From assembly GCA_025677815.1 (NCBI GenBank), contig JAIXMP010000003.1, positions 744,001 to 808,000 of the forward strand: a stretch of 64,000 nucleotides of DNA, in the 5' to 3' direction. Both the position numbers and the translations under genes were made by a program. The notes beneath the pieces were generated by a model. It was not told the origin of the DNA and searched no databases. It saw nothing but the letters and a program-made list of their open reading frames with translations. The stretch is from Phascolomyces articulosus. Taxonomy: Eukaryota > Mucoromycota > Mucoromycetes > Mucorales > Lichtheimiaceae. Numbering within the stretch: the stretch's first letter is position 1; the number at the start of each line of letters is the position of its first letter. Below, in pieces: positions 63,057 to 64,000 of this stretch.

Positions 63057-64000
63057 TTTTATATATTTTAAGAAGCTGTTAAAGGAACATTTTTGAAAAT
63101 CAGCAATAAGTAACTTTATATTTTATGAATAAAAGAGAGTCAAGAATATAAAATAAAATAAAATTATATCGTACTAGTTTTGGGCAAGATATGGATTGGA
63201 AGTAGATATAAAAATAATATGTACAAATGGATAATAAAATAGAAAGTGAAAAGAAGTAAAAAAAAAAAGTTGTAATCTGCGATATTTATATAAAAATAGC
63301 AATACTAGGATTTTCAGTGATTATTTCCAACAGCTAAAAAAAGCGCACCATACGTGGAACCCTTGCTTTGATTACAATTTATATCTTTTTGCGCTTCTTA
63401 AAACAAATTATTAGATAATATTATTAGAAGAAGGCTGAAGCAAAGACTTTTTTCCCATTATTACGCGCTCCTGTACCTTTTTATATTTCTACTTTTTAGT
63501 TTCATTATTGATGAGCCACCTCTGTTTTTTAGTGTAATAATTTAGAACATTGTAAAATAAATCTGTGACATAAAAAAAGGGGGTCAATTTGTAACACAAC
63601 AACTATATTTATTTCCATGCAAATGTAATGCCCTCTGAGTGATGGAGGAGAGCGGGTGATCCTATCTCAATACATGAGACCTGATGGCGATAGTATTAAA
63701 TGCAATACACTTCTTTATGGTAAAGAATATAAAATGTCTTTTTATTCTTTATTTGTTTACATATTATTTGTGAAGTAAATAAATCGTATCAATGTTTATT
63801 ATTATTATTATTATTATTATTAACTTCTATCATTAAATTTCCTGCTCCAATGATTGCTACTACTACTATTATTATTAATTGAAGTAATATATGAAAATAA
63901 ATGTTGCCATGTATTCCTTTTCAATTGATTTGTTAAATACACTTCCATAAACAATTGTTAACAAGCAGTTGTCCCGATCTTCCTTTTTTAGCAGGAGTGT
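63057..64000. other. ALE1 upstream region to the window end
   Basis: AT-rich; a (TTA) microsatellite lies at about 63796-63822. No gene seen. Confidence 0.55.

Overview
The window is nuclear DNA of a fungus, most likely an early-diverging Mucoromycota (Mucorales-like) species. The reasons are AT-rich intergenic DNA, genes cut by many short GT-AG introns, bona fide fungal housekeeping genes, and a Rep/helicase (Helitron) transposon. I cannot name the species from sequence alone. Gene models were built by hand from reading frames, splice sites and phase arithmetic. Where exon sums are stated, they were checked to be in frame.

Left part (1-27 kb). In order: a partial uracil-catabolism gene (URC4/urg3 family, minus); an isochorismatase-like hydrolase (plus); a 3 kb AT-rich gap holding one copy of a diverged dispersed repeat; a sulfite oxidase-type molybdenum enzyme with 11 exons, one only 6 nt long (plus); translation factor eIF3m (minus); a decayed RAE1/GLE2 WD40 copy (plus); a 3.6 kb gap with a doubtful broken ORF; an intronless hexapeptide-repeat acetyltransferase; a CWC21/SRRM2-type splicing factor; a DsbA-like oxidoreductase; a long Kelch-BTB protein (minus); and ribosomal protein eS24, whose first coding exon is apparently just the ATG.

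Middle part (27.8-44.3 kb). A 14-exon APC-superfamily amino-acid/choline permease (minus), a polytopic membrane protein of UPF0658 type (minus), an HP1/Swi6-like chromodomain plus chromoshadow protein (minus), a double-hotdog acyl-CoA thioesterase (minus), and, divergent from it, the mitochondrial CoA carrier LEU5/SLC25A16 (plus). The mitochondrial ABC transporter ATM1 (plus) follows.

Transposon part (44.5-50.5 kb). A nearly complete Helitron lies about 300 bp beyond the ATM1 stop. It has a CTAG terminus, GC-rich hairpins, an A-B-A'-B' array of TTCGCGA-centred inverted repeats, and a Rep-helicase gene (minus) with triple zinc knuckles, an HUH nuclease and a PIF1 helicase. The gene carries one nonsense codon and two frameshifts, so this copy looks recently inactivated. 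Immediately beyond it is a decayed coding locus of unknown family.

Right part (53.7-64 kb). The mitochondrial i-AAA protease YME1 (plus), a possible small basic protein (minus), a 4 kb gap with a second copy of the dispersed repeat and an ORF relic, and an ALE1-type MBOAT lysophospholipid acyltransferase (minus). LEU5, ATM1 and YME1 all serve the mitochondrion, but nothing in the sequence shows that this proximity is more than chance. No tRNA, rRNA or CRISPR array was recognised.
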